A stretch of DNA of 64,000 bases from Pseudomonas sp. PB120 (GCF_009761815.1 NZ_RWIN01000131.1:1-64000), one strand, 5' to 3'; numbered from the stretch's first letter, positions 16,785 through 26,026 are shown. Notes: a model not told the origin generated them from the sequence alone. Numbers and translations: made by a program.

Positions 16785-18488
16785 TTAACCAGCAGGTTTG
16801 GTCTGATACCAGCGCGGCGTATACACCCACTTCCCGCCCTCGACGCGGGGAAAGACACAGGTGGTGGAGGAACCGATCAGCACCATCGTGCGCATGTCCA
16901 CCTGATCGGGGGTCAGTTGCCCCAGCGTGATGACCCGCAACGTCTGCCCCGGACGGCCGACATCCCGACCCAACACCACGGGTGTCTGGGGGGTACGGTG
17001 CCGGGCGACGATTTCCAGCGCGCGGCCGAGTTGCCACGGTCGTGAGCGCGAGATCGGGTTGTAGAAAGCCAGTGCGAGATCAGCCTGTGCGGCGAGATCC
17101 AGGCGCTTTTCGATGATGTCCCAGGGTTTGAGGTTGTCCGACAGCGACAGCACACAGAAGTCATGCCCCAATGGCGCGCCGGCTTGAGCGGCGGTGGCCA
17201 GTGATGCAGAAACCCCTGGCAGGATTTCCAGGTCAACGTTGTGCCATGAAGCATCATCAGATTCGTGCAACGCTTCCAGCACCGCGGCCGCCATGGCAAA
17301 AACACCCGGATCGCCAGATGACACGACCACGACTGAACGCCCTTGGGCCGCCAGTTCGAACGCATGACGGGCGCGCTGCATCTCTTCGCGGTTGTCGGTG
17401 CAATGCATCACCTGATCGGTGCGGAACGGGCCGGCCATGCGCACATAAGTTTCGTAGCCAAGGATATCGTTGGCCCGGGCCAGTTCGGCTTTCACCGCCG
17501 GCACCATTAACTCGGCCGCTCCGGGGCCCAGGCCGATCACCGCCAGACGACCACGAGCACGACCAATCGACAACGGGTCCAATGGCTGTTCAGCGACCGC
17601 GATGGCGATGGCCTCGTCGCCGAGGAGGGCTGCGGGCTGGCCCACAGCATCACGTGCCAGCTCGGCCAGCGCGCCGACGTCATCGGCAAAACGCAATGGC
17701 ACACCCAACTCCAGGGCTGCGTCACGCAGTGCCGGGCTGGCCATTTCGCTGTCGGCAGCCAGAAGGCAGGCTACCGATTGCACGGCAATTTTTTCCCGAT
17801 GCAGAGCATCGCGAATGGCGCCCGGCAGATTGACCACGCTGGCATTCACGGCGACCAGCACCCGACGTGGGTAGATCAGCAATTCATTGGCCACCGCCTC
17901 ACGCTCGACATGATCGACATGAACCGCCAACCGGGCCTGCGGGTTTTCCTTCAACTGTGCTTGTGCCAGCCAAGGCGCCGCGCCCTCGATGCGCACTGTT
18001 TCACCGGCCAGCAAATCGGAAACGAAGCGCTTGCCCAGCTCCAGATCCCCCAGCGCATAACCACTCGGCGGGTTGAGCAGGCAAGTGCCGAAGCGTAATT
18101 CCCCACTCGTGGTAATCGCCGCGGCCACATCGAGCGCCGCCGCGATCTCGCGCGCCAGCACGTTCACCCCGCCCAAGCCGCCGAGCAACGGCACCACTGC
18201 GCTGCCGTCCTCGGCCACCGCCAGAACGGGTGGCTCGACACCTTTCTCAAGCAGCAAGGGCGCCAGCGTGCGAATCACGATGCCGGCGGCGCACAGCGCA
18301 ATGATCGGTGTGTCCTGCAGATAGAGTTCGCGCACAGTCGCACCGAACTCCTGATAAGTGCGATCCGCGCCCTCGACCCGACCGGCCAGGCCGTGGATCA
18401 GGGCACCGGGATACACCTGCTGGATCTTTTGCGCAGTCGCGAGGCTGCCATTGCCGAGGACGACAATCGCCGGAGCTGGACGAGTCAT
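16785..18488 (-). CDS. cobJ: CbiG-CobJ fusion, precorrin-3B C17-methyltransferase
   Basis: Corrin-ring biosynthesis. The N-terminal half (about residues 1-310) is CbiG-like, with CAAGIVIRTLAPLL, GGLGGVNVLAREIA and FADDVGALAELARDA; CbiG opens the delta-lactone and releases acetaldehyde. The C-terminal half (about 320-567) is a SAM-dependent tetrapyrrole methylase with VIGLGPGAAELMVPAV, VVVSSGDPGVFAMAAAV and LAFYNPISRSR, typical of CobJ/CbiH, which contracts the ring and methylates C17. Length of 567 residues fits such fusions. The ATG shares one base with the cobI stop (TGATG), so translation is coupled. It is the last gene of cobG-cobH-cobI-cobJ. Confidence 0.92.
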   Translation of the reverse strand: MTRPAPAIVVLGNGSLATAQKIQQVYPGALIHGLAGRVEGADRTYQEFGATVRELYLQDTPIIALCAAGIVIRTLAPLLLEKGVEPPVLAVAEDGSAVVPLLGGLGGVNVLAREIAAALDVAAAITTSGELRFGTCLLNPPSGYALGDLELGKRFVSDLLAGETVRIEGAAPWLAQAQLKENPQARLAVHVDHVEREAVANELLIYPRRVLVAVNASVVNLPGAIRDALHREKIAVQSVACLLAADSEMASPALRDAALELGVPLRFADDVGALAELARDAVGQPAALLGDEAIAIAVAEQPLDPLSIGRARGRLAVIGLGPGAAELMVPAVKAELARANDILGYETYVRMAGPFRTDQVMHCTDNREEMQRARHAFELAAQGRSVVVVSSGDPGVFAMAAAVLEALHESDDASWHNVDLEILPGVSASLATAAQAGAPLGHDFCVLSLSDNLKPWDIIEKRLDLAAQADLALAFYNPISRSRPWQLGRALEIVARHRTPQTPVVLGRDVGRPGQTLRVITLGQLTPDQVDMRTMVLIGSSTTCVFPRVEGGKWVYTPRWYQTKPAG

Positions 18489-19222
18489 CAGCCTTGCCAC
18501 CTTTCACCGGGAACGATGATCAACGAGAAATAGGGTGAGGACATGGGCTCGACCTGATCCAGCGGAACGATTTTCTGATTGGCCATGGTCGCGCGTTCGA
18601 CGTACAGCGCGCGCTCCGCCAGACCGAGTTCTTCGAGCACCTGCCGGACCTTGGGAAAATTGCGTCCCAATTTCATGATCACCGCGGCATCGGCATCGGC
18701 CAGGCGACGCTTGAGGTCGTCATGGGGCAACACGCCGGACAGCACCGACAAACTCTGATTGCGATACACCAGCGGCGCGCCGAGTACCGAAGCGCCGCCG
18801 AGCATCGAGCAGACACCCGGCACCACTTCCGCTTCGTAGCGCTCGGCCAGGCGATCGTGCAGGTACATGTAGGAGCCATAGAAGAACGGATCACCTTCGC
18901 AGATCACCGCTACGTCGCGCCCGGCATCGAGGTGCGCGGCGAGCTCTTCGCCGGCCGCATCGTAAAAATCGCTGATCACTTGTTCATAGGACAGCGGGGC
19001 CGGCAACGCTTCGGTGGTCACCGGGTACACCAGCGGCAGCAAGGTCTGAGCTTCCTGCAAATGCGCTTCGATGATGCCGAACGCATTGCCCTTCTTGCCC
19101 TTGGCGACGAAGTACGCCACCACCGGCGACTCGCGCAGCAGGCGCAGGGCTTTGACGGTAATCAGTTCCGGATCACCAGGACCAACGCCGAGGCCGATCA
19201 AACGTCCACGTGGCTGCATCAT
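18488..19222 (-). CDS. cobI: Precorrin-2 C20-methyltransferase
   Basis: Adds a SAM methyl group to C20 of precorrin-2, giving precorrin-3A, the first committed corrin step. The N-terminal LIGLGVGPGDPELITVKALRLL is the tetrapyrrole methylase signature. AVICEGDPFFYGSYMYL and VVPGVCSMLGGASVLG form the SAM-binding and active-site loops. Length 244 residues fits. The start overlaps the cobH stop by four bases (ATGA). Confidence 0.95.
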   Translation of the reverse strand: MMQPRGRLIGLGVGPGDPELITVKALRLLRESPVVAYFVAKGKKGNAFGIIEAHLQEAQTLLPLVYPVTTEALPAPLSYEQVISDFYDAAGEELAAHLDAGRDVAVICEGDPFFYGSYMYLHDRLAERYEAEVVPGVCSMLGGASVLGAPLVYRNQSLSVLSGVLPHDDLKRRLADADAAVIMKLGRNFPKVRQVLEELGLAERALYVERATMANQKIVPLDQVEPMSSPYFSLIIVPGERWQG

Positions 19223-19845
19223 TCGATCTCCGTGGCGAGGGCATTGACGGCGGCGGCGGCCATGGCGCTACCGCCCAGCCGGCCCTGCATGATGACAAAC
19301 GGCACGCCGCGACTGTCGGCGGCGAGCGCGGCCTTGGATTCGGCGGCGCCGACGAAGCCTACCGGGAAGCCGAGGATCAGCGCCGGTTTCGGCGCGCCAG
19401 CGTCAAGCATTTCCAGCAGATAAAACAGCGCGGTCGGCGCGTTGCCGATCACCACGACGCTGCCTTCCAGGTGCGGGCGCCACAGTTCGAGCGCGGCAGC
19501 GGAGCGGGTGTTGCCCAGCTCACGGGCCAGATCGGGGACGCTGTCATCGCGCAGGGTGCAGATGACCGGGTTGTTCGCCGGCAGGCGCGTGCGGGTCACG
19601 CCTTCGGAAACCATCCGCGCGTCGCACAGAATCGGCGCACCGGCGGCCAGCGCATCGCGCCCGGCCTTGCCTGCGCCTTCAGAGAATTGCAGGCCGTCAA
19701 TGGCATCGACCATGCCGCAGGCGTGAATCACCCGGACCGCGAGTTTTTCCAGATCGGCCGGAATGCGCTCGAGGTTGGCCTCGGCGCGAATGATCGCGAA
19801 GGAGTTGCGATAGATCTCCTGACCGTCGCGGATGTAATCAAGCAT
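19219..19845 (-). CDS. cobH: Precorrin-8X methylmutase
   Basis: Moves the C11 methyl group to C12, turning precorrin-8X into hydrogenobyrinic acid. The N-terminal MLDYIRDGQEIYRNSFAIIR, then RVIHACGMVD with the catalytic His, and PALILGFPVGFVGAAESK match the CobH/CbiC family. Length 208 residues is typical. It overlaps cobG by eight bases and cobI by four. Confidence 0.96.
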   Translation of the reverse strand: MLDYIRDGQEIYRNSFAIIRAEANLERIPADLEKLAVRVIHACGMVDAIDGLQFSEGAGKAGRDALAAGAPILCDARMVSEGVTRTRLPANNPVICTLRDDSVPDLARELGNTRSAAALELWRPHLEGSVVVIGNAPTALFYLLEMLDAGAPKPALILGFPVGFVGAAESKAALAADSRGVPFVIMQGRLGGSAMAAAAVNALATEIE

Positions 19846-21145
19846 CTAGGGGGCTCCGTGCGCGGGCGTCGAGCAAGGCTGCGACCGCTTCAATAGTAAG
19901 GTTGTGTGCGTGCAAGGCGCCGAAACCCGGCTGCCCCGCTTCACGAAAATAGACGTCGTAGTGACCGGGGGCGACGGCCAGCAACGTGACCGGCGCGGTA
20001 TGCGCGGCAGCGCAGGAACGCTGGCAGCCGGACAGGTGAACGTTCAGCGTTTGGCCGCGAACCTGCAGCAGCGCCGCCAGTTGCCCGGCATCGCCTTTGG
20101 TGTCGGCCAGGCCTTTGCCGCAGCCGGTGGAGCCAGTGCAGGCAATCAGGTGCGCCAAGGCATCGTCGACTGAGCAACGCAGGCCGAGCTGTTCGAGCCT
20201 GTGGATAACTTGAGACGCGGTATCACCCTGAACACCGGGCAGTAACAGACTTTGCCAAGGAGTAAACCGCAGGCTTCCATCGCCCCACTGCCGCGCCAGT
20301 TGCGCAGCACCCCTGAGCATCATCGGATCGAGACGGCCCAGCGGCGGCACAGCGCCGATGTAGACAAGCCCGGCTTCACGCTGTGGATGAGCGCCGATGT
20401 GCAAGTCGTTCGGGCTGACGCCGCGCTGCCAAGTGTCGATGGGCATCAATGGCACCCGCTCGGCAAGACGCGCGAGAAAATCGTCGAGCGCGCATTCGGC
20501 AAGCAAATGCCGCATGCGTGTCTGTTCAGGTCGAGCGCCCTCCAAAAACAACTCAAGCACCGCGACTACCAGCGCGTGCCCCTGCTCCAACTTCACCGCC
20601 CTCACCGGCGCATCCACCGGGCACCCGGCCAGACCGAAGGCGAACACCGGCTCGCCGTCCCGATCAGCGGCGGACAACCACAGGTCATGGGGATGTTCGA
20701 GCATGGCCAGACCTTCGCCGCCATCGAGTTGCACGGCAAACTTGGCGCTGAGGTCGTGGAAGCGTTCATCGCCTTGCAGGGTGGCGAGGATCTCCTCGGC
20801 CAGCGGGCGCGTATCGACCCGCATCTGCCGATCGATGCCCGCGCCGGGGCTGAGCATCAGGTTGCGCACATCGTCGCCAGCGGCGCTGTTCGGGCCGAGG
20901 CCCGCGACCATCAAACTGTCGATCAACGCGCCGTGCTCACGGCCAATTCCGCGAATCTGCAGGTTGGCGCGGTTGGTCGCTTCGATCACCCCGCCGGCGA
21001 AACGCTCGGCCGCGTCGGCCACCGCTTCGGCCTGGGACGCCGTGATCGAGCCGCCATTGAGCTTGATCCGGCAGATGCCGCCGTCCAGCGCCTGGACAAT
21101 ACGCAGCAACCCCGGACAGGCCGAGGGGCGTAAGGCTGATGACAT
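19838..21145 (-). CDS. cobG: Precorrin-3B synthase CobG
   Basis: Oxygen-dependent monooxygenase of the aerobic cobalamin route: hydroxylates precorrin-3A to precorrin-3B, using an iron centre and a 4Fe-4S cluster. It resembles sulfite/nitrite reductases: an N-terminal ferredoxin-like half (FAGGVIEATNRANLQIRGIG) and cluster-binding cysteines in ACTGSTGCGKGLAD and LSGCQRSCAAAH. The ATG at 21145 starts MSSALRPSACPGLLRIVQ and gives 435 residues; a longer frame runs 57 codons upstream across the divergent promoter region and is rejected. It heads the minus-strand operon and is divergent from cobL. Confidence 0.9.
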   Translation of the reverse strand: MSSALRPSACPGLLRIVQALDGGICRIKLNGGSITASQAEAVADAAERFAGGVIEATNRANLQIRGIGREHGALIDSLMVAGLGPNSAAGDDVRNLMLSPGAGIDRQMRVDTRPLAEEILATLQGDERFHDLSAKFAVQLDGGEGLAMLEHPHDLWLSAADRDGEPVFAFGLAGCPVDAPVRAVKLEQGHALVVAVLELFLEGARPEQTRMRHLLAECALDDFLARLAERVPLMPIDTWQRGVSPNDLHIGAHPQREAGLVYIGAVPPLGRLDPMMLRGAAQLARQWGDGSLRFTPWQSLLLPGVQGDTASQVIHRLEQLGLRCSVDDALAHLIACTGSTGCGKGLADTKGDAGQLAALLQVRGQTLNVHLSGCQRSCAAAHTAPVTLLAVAPGHYDVYFREAGQPGFGALHAHNLTIEAVAALLDARARSPLDA

Positions 21146-21188
21146 CGGGCGTTCGTTCAAAGGGGTGACCGGCAATGTGGGAAAGGCG

Positions 21189-21202
21189 CTTCGCAAGCGA
21201 AG
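21189..21202. promoter_or_regulatory. Dyad in the cobG/cobL divergent region
   Basis: CTTCGC and GCGAAG flank two bases in the 142-base gap between divergent cobG and cobL. It could be a small operator or a hairpin. I see no B12-box or riboswitch core here. Confidence 0.25.
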
Positions 21203-21287
21203 GCGCGGTATTATGCCTGCTTTGTTCGACGGCATGAAAAGCCTGCCCGTCGGAACAGTACGTGTGTGGACTTTTTGAGGACTGCCA

Positions 21288-22499
21288 ATGGCGCCCTGGC
21301 TGACAGTAGTAGGCATCGGTGAAGACGGCTACAAGGGCCTGGGCAAGAATGCCCGGCAAGCCCTTTTGGGCGCTTCACGGATTTTCGGCAGCCCGCGCCA
21401 GCTGGATTTGTTGCCTGTGTGCCTGCGCGGCGAGCGCCTGTTGTGGCCGAGCCCGTTCTCCCTCGAGCCGTTACTGGCCCTGCGTGGCGAGCCGGTGTGC
21501 GTGCTGGCCAGCGGCGACCCGATGTTCTTCGGCGTCGGCGCCAGCCTCGCTCGGCAAGTCCCCGGCGACGACATGTTGATCCTGCCGGCGCCCTCTTCCT
21601 GTTCCCTGGCCGCCGCCCGAATGGGTTGGGCGTTGCAGGAAGTGGTGACGCTTTCGGTGGTCGCCCGCCCCCTCGCCGCGCTGAACGCCCATATTTTCAG
21701 CGGCGTTCGCCTGCTGGTACTGAGCAACGACGGGCAAAGCCCGGGCGCAATCGCCGCGCTGTTGCGTGATCGCGGGTTCGGGCCGAGTCGCCTGAGCGTG
21801 CTGGAACATCTGGGCGGCGCCACTGAACGACGCATCGACGCCATTGCCAATGACTGGACCGACCCGGTGATTGCCGACCTTAATCTGATCGCCATCGAAT
21901 GCATCGCCGAGCCCGATGCACCGCGCCTTTCGCGGCTGGCCGGGTTACCGGACTCGGCATTCAGGCACGATGGCCAGCTGACCAAGCGCGACGTGCGCGC
22001 GATCACCCTCGCCCGCCTCGCGCCGACACCCGGCGAACTGTTGTGGGACGTCGGCGCGGGCAGTGGTTCGATCGGCATCGAATGGATGCGCGCGCACCCC
22101 AGTTGCCGGGCGCTGGCCATTGAGGCCGATGAAGGCCGGCAGCAGTTGATCGAGCACAACCGCGATGCGCTCGGTGTGCCCGGCCTGCAATTGATTCGCG
22201 GCAGCGCGCCGCACGCACTGGCGGGTCTCGAACGCCCGGACGCCATTTTCATTGGCGGCGGGGTTACCCGTGAAGGCGTGCTGGAGGCCTGTTGGGCTGC
22301 ACTCAAACCTGGTGGCCGGCTGGTGGCCAACGCAGTCACCCTGCAAAGTGAAATGACCCTGATGGCCTGGCGTGAACAGCACGGCGGTGAGCTGACGCGC
22401 ATTCATATCGCGCAAGCGCAACCGCTGGGGGATTTCGATACGTGGCGTCAGGCGCTGCCGATTACTTTGCTCGACGTGGTCAAACCCCTCGATGCGTGA
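21288..22499 (+). CDS. cobL: Precorrin-6Y C5,15-methyltransferase (decarboxylating)
   Basis: Two-domain enzyme that methylates C5 and C15 of precorrin-6B and removes a carboxyl group, giving precorrin-8X. The N-terminal CbiE-like tetrapyrrole methylase (WLTVVGIGEDGYKGL; LASGDPMFFGVGASL) is followed by a CbiT-like Rossmann methyltransferase (ELLWDVGAGSGSIGIEWMR). Length 403 residues fits. Its stop overlaps cbiD by eight bases, so cobL-cbiD-cobK form a tightly coupled operon. Confidence 0.95.
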   Translation: MAPWLTVVGIGEDGYKGLGKNARQALLGASRIFGSPRQLDLLPVCLRGERLLWPSPFSLEPLLALRGEPVCVLASGDPMFFGVGASLARQVPGDDMLILPAPSSCSLAAARMGWALQEVVTLSVVARPLAALNAHIFSGVRLLVLSNDGQSPGAIAALLRDRGFGPSRLSVLEHLGGATERRIDAIANDWTDPVIADLNLIAIECIAEPDAPRLSRLAGLPDSAFRHDGQLTKRDVRAITLARLAPTPGELLWDVGAGSGSIGIEWMRAHPSCRALAIEADEGRQQLIEHNRDALGVPGLQLIRGSAPHALAGLERPDAIFIGGGVTREGVLEACWAALKPGGRLVANAVTLQSEMTLMAWREQHGGELTRIHIAQAQPLGDFDTWRQALPITLLDVVKPLDA

Positions 22500-23589
22500 C
22501 GAAACCGCCGAACAACCCGCGCCGCTGCGCAGCGGCCTGACCACGGGCAGCTGCGCCACCGCCACGTGCCTCGCCGCCGCTCGCCTGTTGCTGGGGGGCG
22601 TGAGCTCGGACGCCGTGGAAATCACCCTGCCCAAAGGCAAGCAGGTGCAAATGCGCCTGGAGTTCTGTCGGCGGCTGGAGGACGGTGCCGAGGCCGGAAC
22701 CATCAAGGACGCCGGCGACGATCCCGACGTGACCCACGGCGCCCTGCTCTATTCCCACGTGCGCCTCGGCACCGAGCCCGGCATCCGTTTCAAAGCCGGG
22801 CGTGGTGTCGGCACCGTCACCCGGCCGGGGCTGGTGTTGGGTGTGGGCGAACCGGCGATAAACCCGGTACCGCGCAAGATGATCACCGATCACTTGACCC
22901 AGCTGGCCAGCGAGTTCAACTACGGCGGCGGCTTCGACGTCACGATCAACGTCGAGGGCGGTGAGGCGCTGGCCTTGAAAACCATGAACCCGCGCCTTGG
23001 CATTCTCGGCGGCCTGTCGATCCTCGGCACCAGCGGCATCGTCCGGCCGTTTTCCTGTGCGGCCTACATTGCCTCGATCCACCAGGGCATCGATGTCGCA
23101 AAAACCAACGGTTACCTGCACATCGCCGCGTGCACCGGCAACGCCAGCGAAGACACCATGCGCCGGGTCTACAACCTGCCGGAAATCGCCCTGATCGAAA
23201 TGGGCGACTTCGTCGGCGCCGTCCTCAAGCACCTGCGCAAAGTCCCTGTGGATAAACTCAGCCTGTGCGGCGGCTTCGGCAAGATCAGCAAACTGGCGGC
23301 CGGGCACATGGACTTGCACAGCCGGCATTCCAGCATCGACCTGCCGCAACTGGCCGACTGGGCAGCGGCGGTGGGCGCCGATGAAACGTTGCAGCAGGCG
23401 ATCCGCGACGCCAACACCAGTCAGCAAGCCCTGGCGATGGCCAGCGCGGTGGGCATCGCCCTCGGTGATGCGGTGTGTCAGCACGCGCTGGAGTTTGCCC
23501 GCAGCGTGGTGCCGGCGCAGGTTCAGGTTGAAGTGTTTGCCATCGATCGCCAGGGCGGCATTGTCGGCCATGCCGGAGCTTTTCAATGA
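22492..23589 (+). CDS. cbiD: Cobalt-precorrin-5B C1-methyltransferase
   Basis: Methylates C1 of the corrin ring. LRSGLTTGSCATATCLAAAR at the N-terminus and LGGLSILGTSGIVRPFS in the middle are CbiD signatures. Length 365 residues fits. CbiD belongs to the oxygen-independent route, yet it sits with aerobic-type CobG and CobK. As I recall, pseudomonads use CbiD where other aerobic producers use CobF. It overlaps cobL by eight bases and cobK by four. Confidence 0.94.
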   Translation: MRDETAEQPAPLRSGLTTGSCATATCLAAARLLLGGVSSDAVEITLPKGKQVQMRLEFCRRLEDGAEAGTIKDAGDDPDVTHGALLYSHVRLGTEPGIRFKAGRGVGTVTRPGLVLGVGEPAINPVPRKMITDHLTQLASEFNYGGGFDVTINVEGGEALALKTMNPRLGILGGLSILGTSGIVRPFSCAAYIASIHQGIDVAKTNGYLHIAACTGNASEDTMRRVYNLPEIALIEMGDFVGAVLKHLRKVPVDKLSLCGGFGKISKLAAGHMDLHSRHSSIDLPQLADWAAAVGADETLQQAIRDANTSQQALAMASAVGIALGDAVCQHALEFARSVVPAQVQVEVFAIDRQGGIVGHAGAFQ

Positions 23590-24320
23590 AGCGTATTTTG
23601 CTGCTCGGCGGCGTGACTGAAGCCTTGGCGATCGCCCGCACGCTGGGACCGGAACACCTCTACAGCCTGGCCGGCGTTGGTCGGGTGCCGACGGATTTGA
23701 CCTGTCAGGTGCGCGTCGGCGGCTATGGTGGTGCAGAGGGGCTGGCGCAATTCATCCGTGATGAAGGGATCGATCTGCTGCTGGACGCAACCCATCCTTA
23801 CGCCGCACAAATCAGCCAGAACGCAGCGACCGCCGCGCAGGTGACCGGCATCACTTGCTGGGCGCTGCGACGTCCGGCCTGGCAACCGCAACCCGGCGAC
23901 GACTGGCGTGAGGTCGGCGACTGGGCCGAACTGATCGAGTCCCTGAAACCCTTCCGCCGACCGCTGTTCACCCTCGGCCGCGAACCGTTGCAGCACCTGC
24001 ACGAAATCCCGCCGGAGCAATTCTGGACGTTGCGCGCACTGGACGTTTACCCGGGCAACGAACGCTGCGAAATCATCGGCGCACGAGGGCCGTTTCTGCT
24101 GGAGGACGAGCGCGAGCTGTTTGAACGGCGACAGATCGATGTGCTGATCAGCAAAAACAGCGGCAGCACCGCGACCGAGCCGAAGCTGGACGTGGCGCGG
24201 GAGCGGGGAGTGCCGGTGATCGTGTTGAGGAGGCCAGAGTTGCCAGCGGTGGATCGGGAGTTCGGGTCGGTGACAGACGTGCTGACTGCCCTGATACCAG
24301 AACCACCCCAAAACCTGTAG
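23586..24320 (+). CDS. cobK: Precorrin-6A reductase
   Basis: NADPH-dependent reductase converting precorrin-6A to 6B, the substrate of CobL. The N-terminal RILLLGGVTEALAIARTLG nucleotide fold, DLLLDATHPYAAQISQNA and DVLISKNSGSTATEPKL are CobK/CbiJ features. Length 244 residues is typical. It is the last gene of the plus-strand cob operon. Its stop codon falls inside the first bases of a family C inverted repeat. Confidence 0.94.
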   Translation: MKRILLLGGVTEALAIARTLGPEHLYSLAGVGRVPTDLTCQVRVGGYGGAEGLAQFIRDEGIDLLLDATHPYAAQISQNAATAAQVTGITCWALRRPAWQPQPGDDWREVGDWAELIESLKPFRRPLFTLGREPLQHLHEIPPEQFWTLRALDVYPGNERCEIIGARGPFLLEDERELFERRQIDVLISKNSGSTATEPKLDVARERGVPVIVLRRPELPAVDREFGSVTDVLTALIPEPPQNL

Positions 24321-24449
24321 CAGCTGGCGAAGCCTGCGTCCGACTGCGCAGCAGTCGTAAATCCTGCACCCGCGAATAACCTGAAAGACCGAGTCGATTG
24401 ATTTTACGACTGCTTCGCAGCCGGACGCAGCCTCCGGCAGCTGCTACAG
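24315..24449. repeat. Inverted repeat, family C, overlapping the cobK stop
   Basis: CTGTAGCAGCTGGCGAAGCC and its near complement (CTCCGGCAGCTGCTACAG) flank 135 bases; inner segments (GACTGCGCAGCAGTCGTAAA and TTTACGACTGCTTCGCAG) also pair. The rest of the roughly 300-base gap before 24620 shows no gene or clear promoter. Related copies lie at 39818 and 50206. Confidence 0.75.
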
Positions 24450-24619
24450 AGAATGTGTAACGGCTGATCTGGACGGGGCTGGCAATTTAAAATTCGCGGC
24501 TATCATGAAGGCTATGGATGTTTGGCGCTGCGACACCACACCGCACGCCGCTTTTTTACTTATCGGCCCTGATCAGGCTAAATAGCCGCGCTTGATCGCC
24601 CACCCAATGGATTTTGCCC

Positions 24620-25018
24620 ATGTCCCGACAACGGCTCGCAATTGCCTGGATCGCCTGCTTCGCAGTGCTGTTCAACCTGCTCGCCATGCCGATGACCGAA
24701 GCGATGGCGCAGACGGCGAAATCGCCGGTCGAGCAGCTGTTGTGGGGCAGTTTTTGTACGTCCAGCGGGACGAAGATGGTGGCGATCTCTCTGGGCACTG
24801 TCGAGCAGAAGGCCCCGCAAAACGACGATCATTCCAACATGCAGCATTGCTGGTGTTGCTCCGGTTCCGCGCCATTGGTGGCGTTGCCGGGGCATGTGCC
24901 GCAGCTGTATTTCGCGCGTTTCGAGGCCAATCGAAGCGTGCCTTCCGTTTCACTCGATACCCCCAGTCCGCGCCAGCAATGGCCGAGTCTCAATCCCCGC
25001 GCGTCCCCTCTGGTGTGA
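24620..25018 (+). CDS. DUF2946 family protein, copper-associated
   Basis: Small exported or membrane-anchored protein of unknown function. An N-terminal hydrophobic signal (AIAWIACFAVLFNLLAMPM) is followed by about 90 residues with a metal-ligand-like cluster SNMQHCWCCSGSAP. DUF2946 proteins are commonly found with copper genes, as here, where PCuAC and an OprC-type receptor follow. The ATG at 24620 gives 132 residues; a TTG two codons upstream is the only nearby alternative. It begins a likely five-gene copper unit. Confidence 0.75.
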   Translation: MSRQRLAIAWIACFAVLFNLLAMPMTEAMAQTAKSPVEQLLWGSFCTSSGTKMVAISLGTVEQKAPQNDDHSNMQHCWCCSGSAPLVALPGHVPQLYFARFEANRSVPSVSLDTPSPRQQWPSLNPRASPLV

Positions 25019-25066
25019 TTCCTTCTCGCAATTGACCTGCGTCTTGAATCGCTCTGGAGAACTGCC

Positions 25067-25546
25067 ATGTTGAACAAACTCATCGTTCTGGCTGCGTTGC
25101 TGCTGCCCGCCTGCTTTGCCAATGCCCATGAATACAAGGCCGGCGAACTGCAAATCGCGCATCCCTGGTCGCAGGAACTGCCACCCAATGCGCCGACCGT
25201 TGCGGCGTACTTCGTGATTCACAATGCCGGCAAAACGGACGACCGGCTGCTCAGTGTCGACTCACCGATTGCAAAGGTTGCCCAGTTGCACGAGCACGTG
25301 ATGCAAAACGATCTGATGAAAATGCAGCAGGTGCCGAGCGTGGACATCCCCGCCGGTGGCGACATCACGTTTGCACCGATGGCCTATCACGTGATGCTGT
25401 TGGATTTGAAGGACCGCAGCCTGCTGAGTGATGGCAAGCGCTTCCCGCTGACGATGCATTTCGAGAAGTCCGGTGACGTGACCGTCGAGGTCGCGGTGCA
25501 GAAAACCGCGCCGGACGGCATGCAAGCGCACGTGCACACTCAGTAA
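25067..25546 (+). CDS. Periplasmic copper chaperone PCu(A)C
   Basis: Binds Cu(I) in the periplasm and hands it to cytochrome oxidase assembly or to other copper proteins. A signal peptide (MLNKLIVLAALLLPACFANA) precedes a cupredoxin-like domain with the full H-x10-M-x21-H-x-M copper motif: the His of LHEHVM, the Met of MKMQQ and the HVM of YHVMLLDL are at exact spacing. A His-rich tail (AHVHTQ) ends it. Length 159 residues fits. CTGGAGAACTGCC gives a good ribosome-binding site. Confidence 0.92.
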   Translation: MLNKLIVLAALLLPACFANAHEYKAGELQIAHPWSQELPPNAPTVAAYFVIHNAGKTDDRLLSVDSPIAKVAQLHEHVMQNDLMKMQQVPSVDIPAGGDITFAPMAYHVMLLDLKDRSLLSDGKRFPLTMHFEKSGDVTVEVAVQKTAPDGMQAHVHTQ

Positions 25547-25567
25547 TCAACAGAGCCGAAAACGCCC

Positions 25568-26026
25568 ATGCGCCCGCTTAGCGCCAGGTCATCCGCCGCC
25601 CGCCGTCAGCCGTTGAGCCTGACTCGCGGCAGCTGGATCAGCCTGTTCGCCATGTTGATGATCTTTATCGGCCCACTGATTTCTCAGTCGATGCCGATGA
25701 ATCAGCGCGCCTCCGCGTTGATGCAAGTGTCCATGAACCTGTCGATGGACATGAGCATGGACATGCCGTCGATGGAGCACGCCGACCACGGCGCGCAGTC
25801 CGCCGAAGAACACTGTCCACCCAAAGCCTCCCACCATGCGCTTTGGGAAAAATGCGGCTATTGCAGCCTGTTGTTCAACTGCCCGGCACTGACCGGCGGT
25901 CAGTCCTTCGTCGCCTTCGACACACCCATAGCCACACCCTTCACCACACCCGCCCTTCGCCTTGGCCACGCCCGGCAAACCTTCTTCCCCGGCGCCCGAA
26001 CCCGCGCCCCACCCATCGCCGCGTAA
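25568..26026 (+). CDS. DUF2946 family protein, Met-rich
   Basis: A second DUF2946 member in the copper unit. It has one hydrophobic helix (SLFAMLMIFIGPLIS, about residues 25-40), then a Met/His-rich segment (MNLSMDMSMDMPSMEHADHG) and a Cys pair in KCGYCSLLFNCPA. Met- and His-rich stretches of this kind are typical of periplasmic copper-binding proteins, but no direct role is known to me. It starts 21 bases after the PCuAC gene. Confidence 0.75.
   Translation: MRPLSARSSAARRQPLSLTRGSWISLFAMLMIFIGPLISQSMPMNQRASALMQVSMNLSMDMSMDMPSMEHADHGAQSAEEHCPPKASHHALWEKCGYCSLLFNCPALTGGQSFVAFDTPIATPFTTPALRLGHARQTFFPGARTRAPPIAA

Noticed and set aside
21146..21287. Possible cobalamin riboswitch in the cobG/cobL divergent region
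   Set aside because: I looked for the B12-box and the conserved core and found neither. The region is only 142 bases and its one dyad is short.
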